A stretch of DNA of 64,000 bases, taken from positions 8,706,865 through 8,770,864 of the forward strand of contig NC_064040.1 in NCBI RefSeq assembly GCF_932526225.1, in the 5' to 3' direction. Under the pieces are notes generated by a model, which saw nothing but the letters and a program-made list of their open reading frames with translations, made no database searches and was not told the origin of the DNA. This document shows positions 1 through 9,173 of the stretch, in pieces (the stretch's first letter is position 1; each line of letters opens with the position of its first letter). Both the position numbers and the translations under genes were made by a program. The DNA comes from Nematostella vectensis. Its lineage: Eukaryota; Cnidaria; Anthozoa; Actiniaria; Edwardsiidae.

Positions 1-325
<325 letters not shown>

Positions 326-373
326 GCAACATGTCAACGTCAACATCATCCATGATGCATACAGTCAGAAAAC

Positions 374-1050
374 ATGCGCAAGCTTCGCTCCAAGGCTGGC
401 GATAAAGCGACTAGTAACGCCAAGGAGAACGCTCTAAACGCCGCCCACGGGGCGAAGTACACCGTCCCGCTAGACCATTCTCTGCTGACGGACCACGGCG
501 TACTGTACCCAAGGGCGCTCTCCGAGGCGCTGCTCTTCGAGATCACGCTCGAAACGGTTGACCAGGTAGTAGTCGGGAGCGATGCTACCAAATTATCCTA
601 CATAGCATAAAAAATCTAGAGCTGGAATACGAAAGCCTGAGGGACGACAACCTCGCCCGGTCTGCAGCCGCCGCCTACCAAAACGGCACAACGTTCTTCT
701 ACGAGCAAGTGAACCTCCACAAGACCTTCGTGATTAGCAAAGGGACGGACAGCATAATCAACGAGAGTGTCAACCTGCCGCGAAGGTCTATGAGTGGTCT
801 GTCGGAGCGCCTGCCGCCCCGGCAGTCAGCCCCGAGTCGTTCTATGGCGATAACAAGTTTGCTATGTGGATCGACCTTCGAACGACGGACGACAGTGCTA
901 TCCATGGGGGTGGTCTCCGATTGGTCAACACCCGCGACGGTGTGCAAACGCACGGCAAGCGGCCAGGGTACCGTAAACTGTCACGTGTTTGTGGTGGCCG
1001 ACGCTCAAATGAACCTTATGAACGGACAGCTAGAGTCCATACAATACTGA
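374..1050 (+). pseudogene. Major capsid protein remnant (double jelly-roll type, Polinton-like)
   Basis: Coding-like sequence runs in at least four pieces in different frames: about 374-605, 606-800, 840-930 and 945-1050. Recognisable stretches include GVLYPRAL and INESVNLPRRSM in the first half and a terminal piece ending at the stop at 1050. Their order, and the position just before the ATPase, match the major capsid protein of Polinton-like elements from invertebrate genomes (family assignment by recognition, not by search). The total is well below a full capsid protein, so internal sequence is missing as well as frameshifted. The gene is dead as read here. It would have formed the virion shell. 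Capsid identity is moderately sure; the exact shift positions are approximate. Confidence 0.6.
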
Positions 1051-1097
1051 GCACAGACACGAAGTGCGCGAAGCGCTGCGCCGGAACGGCAAGCGGT

Positions 1098-1661
1098 ATG
1101 GACCCGAAAAACATCCCATTTAACGCTCTCATCGTGGGCCCGACGTCATGCGGGAAGACCCGATTCATAGTTGACCGGCTGCGCGGCCCTTTCCGGGGCA
1201 CGTTTGACTACATCGTACTCGTGTGTTCTACCTTTGTCTACAACAAAAGATACGACGGCTTCGGCGAGGGCGACAATCGTCTGTTTGTCGTCACACCTGA
1301 GGCGGGTCAGATCGACATACTGCTGAGGTTTGTCTCCGCTATCTTCGAAGGCACTAATACGCTAATCATATTCGACGACTGTGCGGCCTCGAAAGACGTA
1401 AAGAGGCGGTCTGACCAGCTCGTCAACTTGGCGTTCAGCGCGCGCCACGTGGGTATTAGCGTGTGGGTGATCACGCAGCAGCTCACCAGCATCACAAAGC
1501 CGTTCCGTGAGAACATCGCGGCCTTGGTGGTCTTCTATACGCCGAGCAAGGCGGACATGAAAGCTATCCTGCATGACTACGGCGCGGAGCTCTCAGAAGA
1601 GAAAATAAAAGAGTACATGAAGGCCCTCAAGACGAAAGAGTTCTCGAAGTTAGAGTTTTGA
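1098..1661 (+). CDS. Packaging ATPase (FtsK/HerA-like, A32 type)
   Basis: A 187-aa open frame starts at the ATG at 1098; an upstream extension in the same frame belongs to the capsid remnant. Walker A is GPTSCGKT at residues about 14-21. Walker B is a hydrophobic run TLIIFDDC near residue 94. A downstream Gln pair in WVITQQL fits the sensor region of this ATPase class. Such proteins drive genome packaging into capsids in Polintons, adintoviruses, virophages and NCLDV. The frame is intact, but the end (KLEF then stop) may be slightly short for the family. It lies directly after the capsid remnant, the usual capsid-ATPase pairing. Function is confident at family level; activity in this copy is unknown. 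Confidence 0.85.
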   Translation: MDPKNIPFNALIVGPTSCGKTRFIVDRLRGPFRGTFDYIVLVCSTFVYNKRYDGFGEGDNRLFVVTPEAGQIDILLRFVSAIFEGTNTLIIFDDCAASKDVKRRSDQLVNLAFSARHVGISVWVITQQLTSITKPFRENIAALVVFYTPSKADMKAILHDYGAELSEEKIKEYMKALKTKEFSKLEF

Positions 1662-1762
1662 TTGCGTTACCCTTATACCATCGCCCTAGTTGAAGGGTAA
1701 GAGCAGTAAACCACCGCCTACGTATACGTATACGTATACGCATCGATCACACCGCCCTCAAG

Positions 1763-1790
1763 GCACGTGAAACGTACACACGTGTTACAC
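1763..1790 (+). promoter_or_regulatory. Recurrent intergenic motif, copy 1 (CACGTGAAACGTACACAC)
   Basis: An E-box-like CACGTG followed by AAACGTACACAC lies just before the gene starting at 1804. The same motif recurs before the ATG at 3458, and a shorter form is near 5200 between the convergent integrase and replication genes. An alternating CGTATA tract precedes this copy at about 1718-1741. The placement suggests an element promoter signal; this is inference. Confidence 0.45.
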
Positions 1791-1803
1791 CTTAGTGTGC
1801 ATG

Positions 1804-2406
1804 ATGAGCGACAAATACTTTGAGAGTCTTCTTGAGGGGGACGCCGCTGGCCTCCCGGCCGTCGAGTCGCTGGGCTGCTCTACGCAGCCAGCCGGGACGG
1901 CTACCGGAGGTGAGCAATCTGAGATAGCAGACGCGAGGGAGAAACTCGCGATTCTCGTACCCTCGGGGAAGTCGAGAGAAATGGTAGGCAAGGCCCTGAC
2001 TCACGACGACGTCAAACGCATGAGCGTCGAGGAGGTGAGGAAGTACGAGAAGCGATACGAGACCGCTCTAGCCAGCCGGACTACAGACGCCCTGGCAGAC
2101 AGCTTTCTGAAGCTTACGACCAAGCTAGTAGGCATTGCGCTGCCGATAGTCAGTGTGGTCGATCTCCACAATGACCTAGTGTCCGACTACATCATTAACA
2201 ACAAGCTCCGCACATTGTGCGGAAGCCTGTCTCTACGCTGCGGTCGTTTGATGGCTTTAGCCGTCGGGGCGTTACACGTAGCACGCCATGTGAACACCGC
2301 CAGAACGGCAAGCGCTGACACGCGGTGCCAACACGAGGTAGCAGTCGCGGACCCACCAGTGGTTTGCCCGCAAACGCACACTGGCGAGTCTGCCATTCCA
2401 GAGTAG
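1804..2406 (+). CDS. Element-encoded protein of unknown function
   Basis: An open frame of about 200 aa starts at ATG 1804 (1801 is an alternative, giving one more Met). The first 110 residues are charged and polar, with an acidic-basic helical stretch around EEVRKYEKRYE. Two weakly hydrophobic segments follow (near LVGIALPIVSVV and GRLMALAVGALHVA). The last 45 residues are low in hydrophobics, rich in Ala/Thr/Val, and may be a frameshifted tail. It sits between the packaging ATPase and the small membrane proteins, where Polinton-like elements carry minor capsid or accessory genes. I do not recognise the family with certainty. The recurrent CACGTG motif lies about 40 bases upstream. Confidence 0.5.
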   Translation: MSDKYFESLLEGDAAGLPAVESLGCSTQPAGTATGGEQSEIADAREKLAILVPSGKSREMVGKALTHDDVKRMSVEEVRKYEKRYETALASRTTDALADSFLKLTTKLVGIALPIVSVVDLHNDLVSDYIINNKLRTLCGSLSLRCGRLMALAVGALHVARHVNTARTASADTRCQHEVAVADPPVVCPQTHTGESAIPE

Positions 2407-3079
2407 ACGTTCATTTGAAAGCTTGCCACTTCTTGAGCAACCAAGTAGTTGCACCAAAAATGGAGGGACCTCAAGGAAGTACTAGTGCCTAGCATCTCGC
2501 GGGACCTGACAAACAAGCTGCGGAACAAACTGCTCATGAACCTGCACGTACGCCTTCGGCATTAGTGGAGAGAATCACCAGCCCCGAACCACCCGCGACC
2601 CGACCTAAACACCCTGGACGAGTCGAAGCTGGAAGGCGCTTGGAAAGTGGAACCGACTTAACAAAGCGAAAAAAAAAGCTGTGCAACACGTTGGGTCGCC
2701 GGTCGCTAGCGAGTCGCAGGGACGCGAAGGCTTGCGCGCGCGCGCCGAAGATGCCGCACGAAGCGCTGGCACGCCTTCGGCACACACACCAGACCCGGAA
2801 AGCAACTCTGCTTGGTCAGCTAGCTCGGTTATTGGGGTCGCTGGTCTTCTAGTGTCATTGATCGGCCTCTACACACGTAGGCGGGAGCTAGCTGCCGCGT
2901 TCACTCGTATACCAGCTGTTGTTAATCAGCGAGCTACCGAAGGTACCGACGACGTGACTCCGCCCGCAAGGCCGCCGCTGGCGGCCGCACAGCAGATCAA
3001 GGATCGACCACTTGCCGTTCCGGCGACAGCGATACGCGCTCCCGGACAGTGCAAATCTCAACTGTTAGCAATGGAGTAA
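2407..3079 (+). pseudogene. Degenerate element coding remnant with a transmembrane segment
   Basis: No ATG-initiated long frame is present. A plus-strand open stretch (about 2681-3079) contains one strong hydrophobic segment (VIGVAGLLVSLIGLY) followed directly by three arginines, a typical single-pass membrane anchor with a positive cytoplasmic flank. The upstream part (2407-2680) is low-complexity in all frames with an A-run near 2670, a likely frameshift site. It looks like a decayed small membrane protein of the element rather than a functional gene. Confidence 0.35.
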
Positions 3080-3132
3080 GCAGACATTTAAACACAAGGG
3101 CCCCACCCATATCCGCACGTCCGTGCATCGCA

Positions 3133-3357
3133 ATGTCGACGACGCAGCAAAGCAAGATTACAAAGACCATCACCGACGCCGCAGTCAAAGCCGGCCTCGT
3201 CGCCGGTATCTGCTGGGTTGGGTGCAAGGTCTTGCGCGAAGACTTCACCAAAGACCCCTCCGCGAACGCCATGAACTACGCAAAAATGACTGCCGCCGTT
3301 GCAGGTGCTGTCGCTTTGAAGGGTTACCTTGAGGATCAGAAGATCCTGCCCATGTAG
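3133..3357 (+). CDS. Small double-membrane-span protein of the element
   Basis: A 74-aa intact frame starts at ATG 3133. It opens with a short polar N-terminus, then a hydrophobic glycine/alanine segment (about residues 18-36, ending WVGCKVL). A charged loop follows, then a second Ala-rich hydrophobic segment near residues 50-63, ending with a short polar tail. It is compact, has no signal-peptide cleavage site, and sits among virus-like genes. That fits a small virion or membrane protein. The family is not identified by name. Confidence 0.5.
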   Translation: MSTTQQSKITKTITDAAVKAGLVAGICWVGCKVLREDFTKDPSANAMNYAKMTAAVAGAVALKGYLEDQKILPM

Positions 3358-3432
3358 TAGTGTACTGTGGCACACTACTACATGTGTAGGCCATGTATTA
3401 GACTCGTGTTCATGTATGTACACGTACACACA

Positions 3433-3452
3433 GCACGTGAAACGTACACACT
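3433..3452 (+). promoter_or_regulatory. Recurrent intergenic motif, copy 2
   Basis: GCACGTGAAACGTACACAC lies directly before the ATG at 3458 and is nearly identical to the copy at 1763. The repeated placement immediately upstream of two element genes supports a shared promoter signal (inference). Confidence 0.45.
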
Positions 3453-3457
3453 ACTCG

Positions 3458-3883
3458 ATGGCCTCCATCGCGATTTTGTTTGCTGGCGCCGTCCTAAACG
3501 CGACTGCATTCGTTGGTGGCAACTACCTCGCAAAGTTCCTGCCGAACGACGAGAGCCCTGCCTTAGCTGAGAAGGAGAGGCACGACAATGCCCTAGAGAA
3601 ATACCAACAAGACTATGGACGCTACCAACAGGGGGGATAAAAAATCCTCGATTGGCAAGCTCAAAGTCGCGAGAGAGGGGCCCTGGCAAAGCAAAACTTC
3701 ACCGAAACTGACTACGTGCTCAAACTCTACAACCAGACCCGACCAAAACAATCCCTGGAGTCGATGCGGGCTCCTGAGCTGTCCGACTACTACATCCCCA
3801 GCAAAACGCAGAAAAACGCCGAGTTGGCGTACATTGGCGCCGGCGCTCTCGCAATCGGCTACACAGCTAGCCGCTTGCTGTGA
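3458..3883 (+). pseudogene. Frameshifted membrane protein of the element
   Basis: The frame from ATG 3458 encodes 60 aa: an N-terminal hydrophobic segment (residues 1-27, ending before NYLAKFL), then a charged helical stretch, stopping at 3640. Beyond a G-run and A-run at 3633-3648 a different plus frame stays open to the TGA at 3881. It carries a charged stretch and then a C-terminal hydrophobic segment (YIGAGALAIGY). The two halves look like one former protein with a membrane segment at each end, split by a homopolymer frameshift. Function unknown, probably virion or membrane associated. Confidence 0.5.
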
Positions 3884-3929
3884 TGCAGCTGCCGTTCCGG
3901 CGCTGCATCTAGGCGGCCTTTTTCCATAC

Positions 3930-4245
3930 TGCGCGTATACGTATGCGTATACGTATACGTATAAGATGATTGCAGACCAGCTGTGAGTGCTATGCACGAG
4001 GTAGCAGCCGCTGCTAAGCGAGTGACACCGAAGGTGCCGTCGATGGGTGGGTTATGTAGCTTTGGTGACATTGCTAACCGAAGCCTCGAGTTGTGGCGCG
4101 CAGACAGGAAGTGCGTTAAGAGGTTCGCCAATGTCGTTCTCCGAGGGCCTACCGACCTCAGACAGACCGCCTCGGCACTACCCGAGCAGACGGCAACCGC
4201 CTGTTGGAGACTGATACACCTGTTGCAGTACATTGCCGACACGTA
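3930..4245. other. Intergenic segment with alternating CGTATA tract
   Basis: Alternating purine-pyrimidine sequence (CGTATACGTATGCGTATACG-type) occupies about 3935-3963, matching the tract at 1718-1741. After it, a short plus frame (3990-4246) ends one base into the integrase start and looks like coding debris rather than a recognisable gene. Confidence 0.5.
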
Positions 4246-5169
4246 ATGGCGGCGAAGCGCATGTCCGACGAAGAACTCGATGCGTTCCTTCGTCCTATAT
4301 ACTACGCCAGTGGTGGCTTCCAGGGAGTGACCGCTCTGCATGCCAAACTTCCCAAGGGCTCAGCCTCCATAGATCGAGTGCGAAAGTGGGTAAGCTCGCA
4401 GCCCGTCGGGGGCAACACACAGACACCCCCTCCTCCGACTACCTACGCCGACTTCTCGGAGCAGATACCAAACCGTATTCACCAGTCGGACCTGCTATTC
4501 TTGCCAACCGACCGCGGGTACAAGTATGCCCTGACTTTCGTTGACGTTGCTTCACGATATAACGCCGCCCGCCCACTGAGGACTAAGAGCGCGGCCGTCG
4601 TCTCCCGCAAACTTGCTGACATCTATGCAGAGGGACCTCTCACATGGCCTAAAGTCCTCATGGTTGATGACAGCACGGAGTACAAGGGTGCTACCACAAA
4701 GCTCCTAACAGACCACGGGGTGGAGGTCCGACGGGCTGAGCCAGGGCACCACAGGAGCCAAGCTTTCGCCGAGTCTTTCTACCGCTGGCTGGCACAGCGC
4801 CTATCTCGTGCGCAGTACTCGAAGGAGCTTGCATCCGGCGAAACAAACCGCGAGTGGGTTACCGCTTTGCCAATCGTCATCCCGGACATAAACGCAACGA
4901 AGACTCGCATGACTGGCTTTGCGCCTAAAGACGCCATAAAGCTGAGGCGCGTGCCTCTCAAAGCCGAAAAGCCCCCCTTAGAGGTCGGAACGGAGGTGTA
5001 CATCGCCGTAAACGAGGAAAACCTCCAGGACAAGGGCCCGTGGTGGACAAGCAAGGCATACCCAATACTAAAGAGGGTTATGAAGCCCGGACAGCCAGTG
5101 TTGTATTACACGACGTACTCTAAGCACGGCTTCACGCGTTCGCAGTTGCGTAGCGCCACACTAGCGTGA
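4246..5169 (+). CDS. Retroviral-type DDE integrase of the Polinton-like element
   Basis: A 307-aa intact frame starts at ATG 4246. The rve core shows D82 in the IHQSDLLFL strand, D141 in MVDDSTEYKG, and E176 in HRSQAFAESFYRWL, giving the D,D-34/35-E spacing of retroviral and Polinton integrases. The N-terminal 60 residues form a small helical domain followed by a proline run (PPPP near 61-64). I see no HHCC zinc finger. The C-terminal 80 residues (from VGTEVYIAV) fit the SH3-like tail usual in the family. It would join element ends to host DNA. It converges with the minus-strand replication gene, with a 48-base gap. The open frame in a decayed element suggests relatively late inactivation or selection on integration. 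Confidence 0.9.
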   Translation: MAAKRMSDEELDAFLRPIYYASGGFQGVTALHAKLPKGSASIDRVRKWVSSQPVGGNTQTPPPPTTYADFSEQIPNRIHQSDLLFLPTDRGYKYALTFVDVASRYNAARPLRTKSAAVVSRKLADIYAEGPLTWPKVLMVDDSTEYKGATTKLLTDHGVEVRRAEPGHHRSQAFAESFYRWLAQRLSRAQYSKELASGETNREWVTALPIVIPDINATKTRMTGFAPKDAIKLRRVPLKAEKPPLEVGTEVYIAVNEENLQDKGPWWTSKAYPILKRVMKPGQPVLYYTTYSKHGFTRSQLRSATLA

Positions 5170-5216
5170 TCAGCGCTTGTGCCTTCTATTGCAGCTAAGG
5201 CACGTGAGTCTTACAT

Positions 5217-6998
5217 TCAACTTGTAGTGACCCTGATGTCGTCCAGCCGGTCGATACTGAAGCATTGGGGATGGCTCTTGGTGTACCCCTGAAGCAGAAG
5301 CTGAGCGCCACAGACCGTGCACTTCTTTTCCGCTTCAGCAATCATGCCGAGTACGTGGTCTACCGTCAGAACGTGGTGCGATCCCGTGTACTTTGTGCGA
5401 CCCTTTTGCCTGTCGTCTATAGCGTATCGCTTGATTCGCGCTATAATGAGCTCGTCACTGAGCGTAGCCTGCAGTCCTGTGGGAACCAAGGCACTGGGGG
5501 TGTTATCAGGGGGGGGGATCACGCGGACTATCTGGTCGGCGTGACGCACGCGCGAGATGCCGGTGTATACAGCATTCGTGATCCAGCCCTCTAAGCTGTG
5601 TTCTATGATAAACAGACGTCTTGGAGTCTGGATAGTCTTGCCCTGCACCCGGTGGACGGTTCCCCAGCCCGCGTATTTCCAATCGAGGGGAAGCCCGTTA
5701 AGGACCGCGTCGAGAGGAACCTCGACTACCGTGCCTTTGTACGCGTCGACCTTCTCACCCCTTTTGCCTGGCACGGGCACCGGCCGCCCTTGCTTGCGAT
5801 AACGATGCGCGACGCTAGGATTGGGATCAAAGCGGATGGTTGCTGGCAATCGGGGGTAGTTTTTCCTGTGGTGCTCTACCAATCGCTGCTGTACAAGAGC
5901 CCCCATCTTGTTGGTCGAGCACACACACTTCGCTTGGGTGGGCCTGCTCGATCGCCGCGTCGAACGCCACCCCATCCCACTCCTCTCGGAACACCTCAAG
6001 CTGTTGGGAATCTGGCTGACACCAAATCCGGCCCTTTATGTCATGGAGCCTGGAAGAGGGCGCGGCAGAGCCGCAGTCGCATGTATTGTACGGCTTTCCG
6101 CAGTCTTTACACAGGCAGCGGTAGTCGGACTCGAACCATAGCGGATGTTCCCTTGTGTACACTCCTTGAGCATATCGTGAGGCCCCTCTTTATCTCCCCA
6201 GGGCGGGACCTGCCCATAGTCGCCACAACACACTACCTGACACGGCCGCGTGGCGAGATACCCTAGGATGGCGCGTAGCACTTTAGTCTGTACCTTACAC
6301 CACCCGTCAATGATGATTACTTCTGCGAGACGGTCGAGTTTGTGCCCCAGCTCGGAAGGTCTCCACTCCTCTATCGGCTTCTCCGCTGGTATGCAGAGGT
6401 AGTGGTGGTAGGTTTGAGCCTTCACCGCGAGGCGTGGGTTGTTGCGATGGTCGTGGGCGAGGTCGTTCTCGGGGGTGAGCACCACAACGTTGCGGCCGCG
6501 GAACATGCTCACCGCCCACTCGGTCTTCCCCGATCCTCCTTGGCCGGCTAGATACATCTTCGCAGAGGTTGCGGCCACTAGATCGCACGGCAGACTCGGC
6601 GCAGTGCTTGGCTCCTTGGCCAAGCTCCCCGACTTCTTCGGACATCAAGCCGCTTCGGGTCACCACTCGTACCCAGGCTTCTTGTGGCGCCACTCTCCAT
6701 ACCTCGGATTTCGCTCCACGAGCTATACACCACTGGGCACCGCCTTTGCGTATATGGCATCTGTGCACACTCGGAGGACGTCTTCACGAGGGATCCGCCT
6801 CAACATGCGTCGCAACGCTATGTTTGTGTACGCAAAGACGAAGGCGTACCTTTTGACCCCTAATCCCCTGCTAAGCAGCTTGTGTTTGACATCGTCGGGG
6901 ATGTCCTCGTCCAGGATGTTCTGGACCAGCCCTGTTAGTACGTCAGGCACCTCTTTGGGTATGTCTTGTGCCACCCAGTCTCTAATTGCCCGTATCAC
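5217..6998 (-). pseudogene. Replication protein remnant: polymerase-like motif, SF1 helicase, C-terminal zinc/HNH-like region
   Basis: Minus-strand coding pieces lie in several frames. The first (6998-6723) ends with a stretch containing CTDAIY, which resembles motif C (DTDS) of family B DNA polymerases. The next (from 6623) has helicase motif I AGQGGSGKT, motif II reduced to IIIDGW, and motif III CCGDYGQVPPW. A cysteine cluster (CLCKDCGKPYNTCDC) follows near 6100. The last piece (ending 5217) has motif V-like TVHRVQGKT and motif VI-like YTGISRVRH. It ends in CTVCG plus a His/Asp motif (HPQCFSIDRLDD) like a truncated HNH or zinc site. At least three frame breaks make it non-functional. It would have replicated or unwound element DNA. 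The helicase call is strong; the polymerase fusion is a weaker inference. Confidence 0.7.
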
Positions 6999-7210
6999 AG
7001 CCGGCGGGACGAGTGTTTGGGTATGCCTTGTGCCACCCAGTCTCTAATTGCCCGTTTCGCGGGCTGCGACGTCAGACAGGACGAGTGTTTGGGTATGCCT
7101 TGTGCCACTCAGTCTCTCATTGCCCGCATCACAGCCGGCGGGACGAGTGTTTGGGTACGCCCTGTGCCACCCAGTCTCTAATTGCCCGTATCGCGGGCTG
7201 CGATGTCAGA
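6967..7210. repeat. Alternating 62/72-bp tandem repeats within the replication gene
   Basis: The phrase TGTGCCACCCAGTCTC recurs at 6967, 7029, 7101 and 7163, spacings 62, 72 and 62. That makes a 134-bp higher-order unit repeated twice. On the minus strand each copy encodes the same IRDWVAQ peptide, so a coding stretch of the replication gene was amplified; lengths not divisible by three break the frame. Confidence 0.85.
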
Positions 7211-7411
7211 CAGGACGAGTGCGAACCATTCCCTTGCGCGCCTCTCGGTGCCGTGCATCCTCTGCCCTACACGATTCGCTCCGCAGGGGCGACACAACCA
7301 CGTCTCCGACTGCGTCCCTATGCCGCAGATCCTGCACGGCAAGGGGAGGGGGCTGCCCTTACGGAGCCTTTGAAGGTGCACCTTGCAGTAGATGTCCGCA
7401 CGTGTCTGCAT
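7178..7411 (-). pseudogene. N-terminal zinc-binding fragment of the replication gene or adjacent gene
   Basis: A minus-strand frame of 77 codons contains CRICGIG followed 11 residues later by CRPC, a four-cysteine knuckle. A basic helical stretch (ERRAREW) follows, and it stops just before the 62/72-bp repeats. It is probably the 5' part of the replication gene or a separate small zinc protein; the repeats have destroyed the junction. Confidence 0.4.
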
Positions 7412-7534
7412 TGCCGACCTTTAGCCACCCGCAGTAATCTTTTCCGCACTTCATCCTTCGAATGCTATGCACATGTGCATATACTACAGGACAGACGAGG
7501 GTCTAATTGCAATTTTCCCACCCGTTTCTATGAA

Positions 7535-7690
7535 AGGCCCCAGTCCCGCCGTAGATCAATGATTGCTAATTATTTATCTACGCGAAGTGGTCCCGACGTA
7601 GATTAATAATTGCTAATTATTTATCTACGCGAAGTTGTCCCGACGGAGATTGATAATTAGCAATTATTAATCTACGCGGGGCCTCATCTG
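7535..7690. repeat. AT-rich inverted and direct repeats at the element's right side
   Basis: Units of about 53 bp containing GATTGCTAATTATTTATCTACGCG occur twice directly. A third, inverted version (AATTAGCAATTATTAATCTACGCG) follows. They sit at the drop from GC-rich element DNA to host DNA and could be remains of terminal repeats or an unrelated MITE. Confidence 0.7.
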
Positions 7691-8640
7691 CATAAGACGG
7701 GGCTTGGGGGCTCGGAGGGGCGCGGCGCGCCTCCCAAGCCTGGAATGGGGCTGGGGGGGGGGGGGGGGGGGGGGGTCGGCGGGGCCCAGCGCACCTCCCA
7801 AGCCTAAAATGGGGCTGGGAGGCCCGGAGGAGGGGCGTTTCGGTGTCTATGAAAACCCCCAGTCCCCCCCCCCCAAGTTGTTTGGTAACCCATAAAAATC
7901 TAACCACGGCAGGCTAACCATAATCGTGCTAGGGTAAATAGCCTTTCAAATTTCAAATTTCTCTTCGGTTATAACAAAGGATTGAAATTAAGATAATTGA
8001 CTATATTTATAAGTGTCTCTGTTCATGAGCGAAACGTGGCGAGTTTGGAACACATATCGTACTCCAGGATCCGTGACGTTGAAAGATATAAACAGTAGTT
8101 GTGTTATACGACCCCACCTTTTGACCACTAATCCCTTGCTAAGGTGTATTTTTGCACGCCTAAATAATCATCATCATAATGATAATAATAATGATAATGA
8201 TAATAATAATAATAAATACAAATCTGGATTTATACATGATTATTATTTACCATCTCTCCCGGATTTCGCGGTAGAATTTCGTCTCCCGGCAAAAAATGAA
8301 ACCTCCACAATACTGAATACATTTACAGTAAATCTCAGCGGTAGATTTCTAGTGTTTTTTCTTATGTATTCTTTATATTAGAAGCAAATCTCCCGGTTTG
8401 TTTAGTTTTCATGGTTTGCAGGTATGAAATTGTTTTCGGGTGCAAAAAAAAACTCACAATTTTCTTGCGTAAGTTACTATTACCACCAAAAAGCGGAACA
8501 ATTGTAAACAAGTCGTCTAGTAACTCAACAAGAATTCCTTGGAACAGCTATTTTATAACGGATAAAATAGATAGTAAGAAGTATTCCACATTTCCGAAAA
8601 GACATGAAAATATCTCCCTAAGCTCACCTGGTTTTTCGAG
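7691..8640. other. Non-coding stretch with G-run and degenerate GC repeat
   Basis: 7690-7835 has two copies of a CCTCCCAAGCC...ATGGGGCTGG unit flanking a G homopolymer near 7750-7775. 8165-8215 is (AAT)-rich simple sequence. The rest is AT-rich with only short frames. No gene is supported. Confidence 0.6.
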
Positions 8641-8892
8641 CTAATTGACTACCCTGCCGAGTCCCGACAGTCGCTTTTCTTTGTTGAAATACTCCGGGTG
8701 CTTGCACTGATAAAGAACTGGTTCTCTGCTCCATAGCTCTATCAATACCCCTGTCTCTGCATCCGTGAAATATACCTTTGACGCTTTGGCTTTGAAGTCT
8801 GCAGCTTTTTTGATTGAGGTCACAGTCACATTGTTTACATCCGCCATATTTGCAAACCAAAACAGACATCGCCCCCCGTCTCTCTCCCCCAA
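8641..8892 (-). pseudogene. MADF/Myb-like exon, probably from a Harbinger-type transposon
   Basis: Reading on the minus strand, a frame of about 80 codons includes TGVLIELWSREPVLYQCKHPEYFNK-type sequence. The conserved order (L-I-x-L-W...P-x-L-Y...HPEY-x-N-K) is the start of a MADF or Myb/SANT-like DNA-binding domain. Such proteins are encoded beside the transposase in PIF/Harbinger elements, but also by host genes. The frame stops soon after KEKRLSGLGR; a CAGG|GTAGTC donor just before the stop could make it a first exon. No transposase lies nearby. Two TTA-flanked MITEs downstream also suggest Harbinger activity. Call is tentative. Confidence 0.45.
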
Positions 8893-9021
8893 AAAGGAAG
8901 ATTCGCCTCAATGCTTACGTCATTTTACCAAATATGGGCACAAAGTCGTAGAGTTTTGAAACATGTTTCAAAAATCCTACGACTTTTTCGTGTCGTAGGC
9001 GCGTGTCGTAGAGGAATTGTA

Positions 9022-9099
9022 GGGCTGATTTAGACGGCACGACTCGAGCTAAGTCATGTCGCATGCGATAAGGTCAAAATCGTGGCGTCTAAATCGGCC
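9022..9099. mobile_element. 78-bp Harbinger-like MITE
   Basis: Ends GGGCTGATTTAGACG and, on the other strand, GGCCGATTTAGACG form about 19-bp terminal inverted repeats. Flanking trinucleotides are GTA and TTA, close to the TWA target duplication of PIF/Harbinger elements. Confidence 0.65.
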
Positions 9100-9173
9100 T
9101 TAAGATTATTAGATTTATAGCGGAGCCCCTTGTGTGTCACAATCTATCCAACCGCGCCTCCGCCTCAGGCTCC

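Larger units (their letters stand above)
326..7690. mobile_element. Polinton/Maverick-like virus-derived element, decayed and left-truncated
   Basis: A GC-rich island, clearly richer than the AT-rich flanks, contains a capsid-like remnant, a FtsK/HerA-type packaging ATPase, several small hydrophobic proteins and a retroviral-type integrase on the plus strand. A convergent replication gene with SF1 helicase motifs lies on the minus strand. ATPase plus integrase plus capsid is the hallmark set of Polintons (Mavericks) and adintovirus-like elements. About 7.3 kb is shorter than the usual 15-20 kb. The left end is lost in the microsatellite. I found no long terminal inverted repeat and no full-length PolB or protease. 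Several genes are frameshifted, while ATPase, integrase and one membrane protein remain open. The right border is placed at the last element-like GC-rich repeat and is approximate. Confidence 0.85.

Noticed and set aside
6110-6150. tRNA-like GACTCGAACC box
   Set aside because: It lies in the helicase coding remnant and no cloverleaf can be built around it.
5217-7411. A full, separate Polinton PolB gene
   Set aside because: Only a single short motif-C-like stretch is visible; exonuclease motifs and the rest of the palm are absent from the window.
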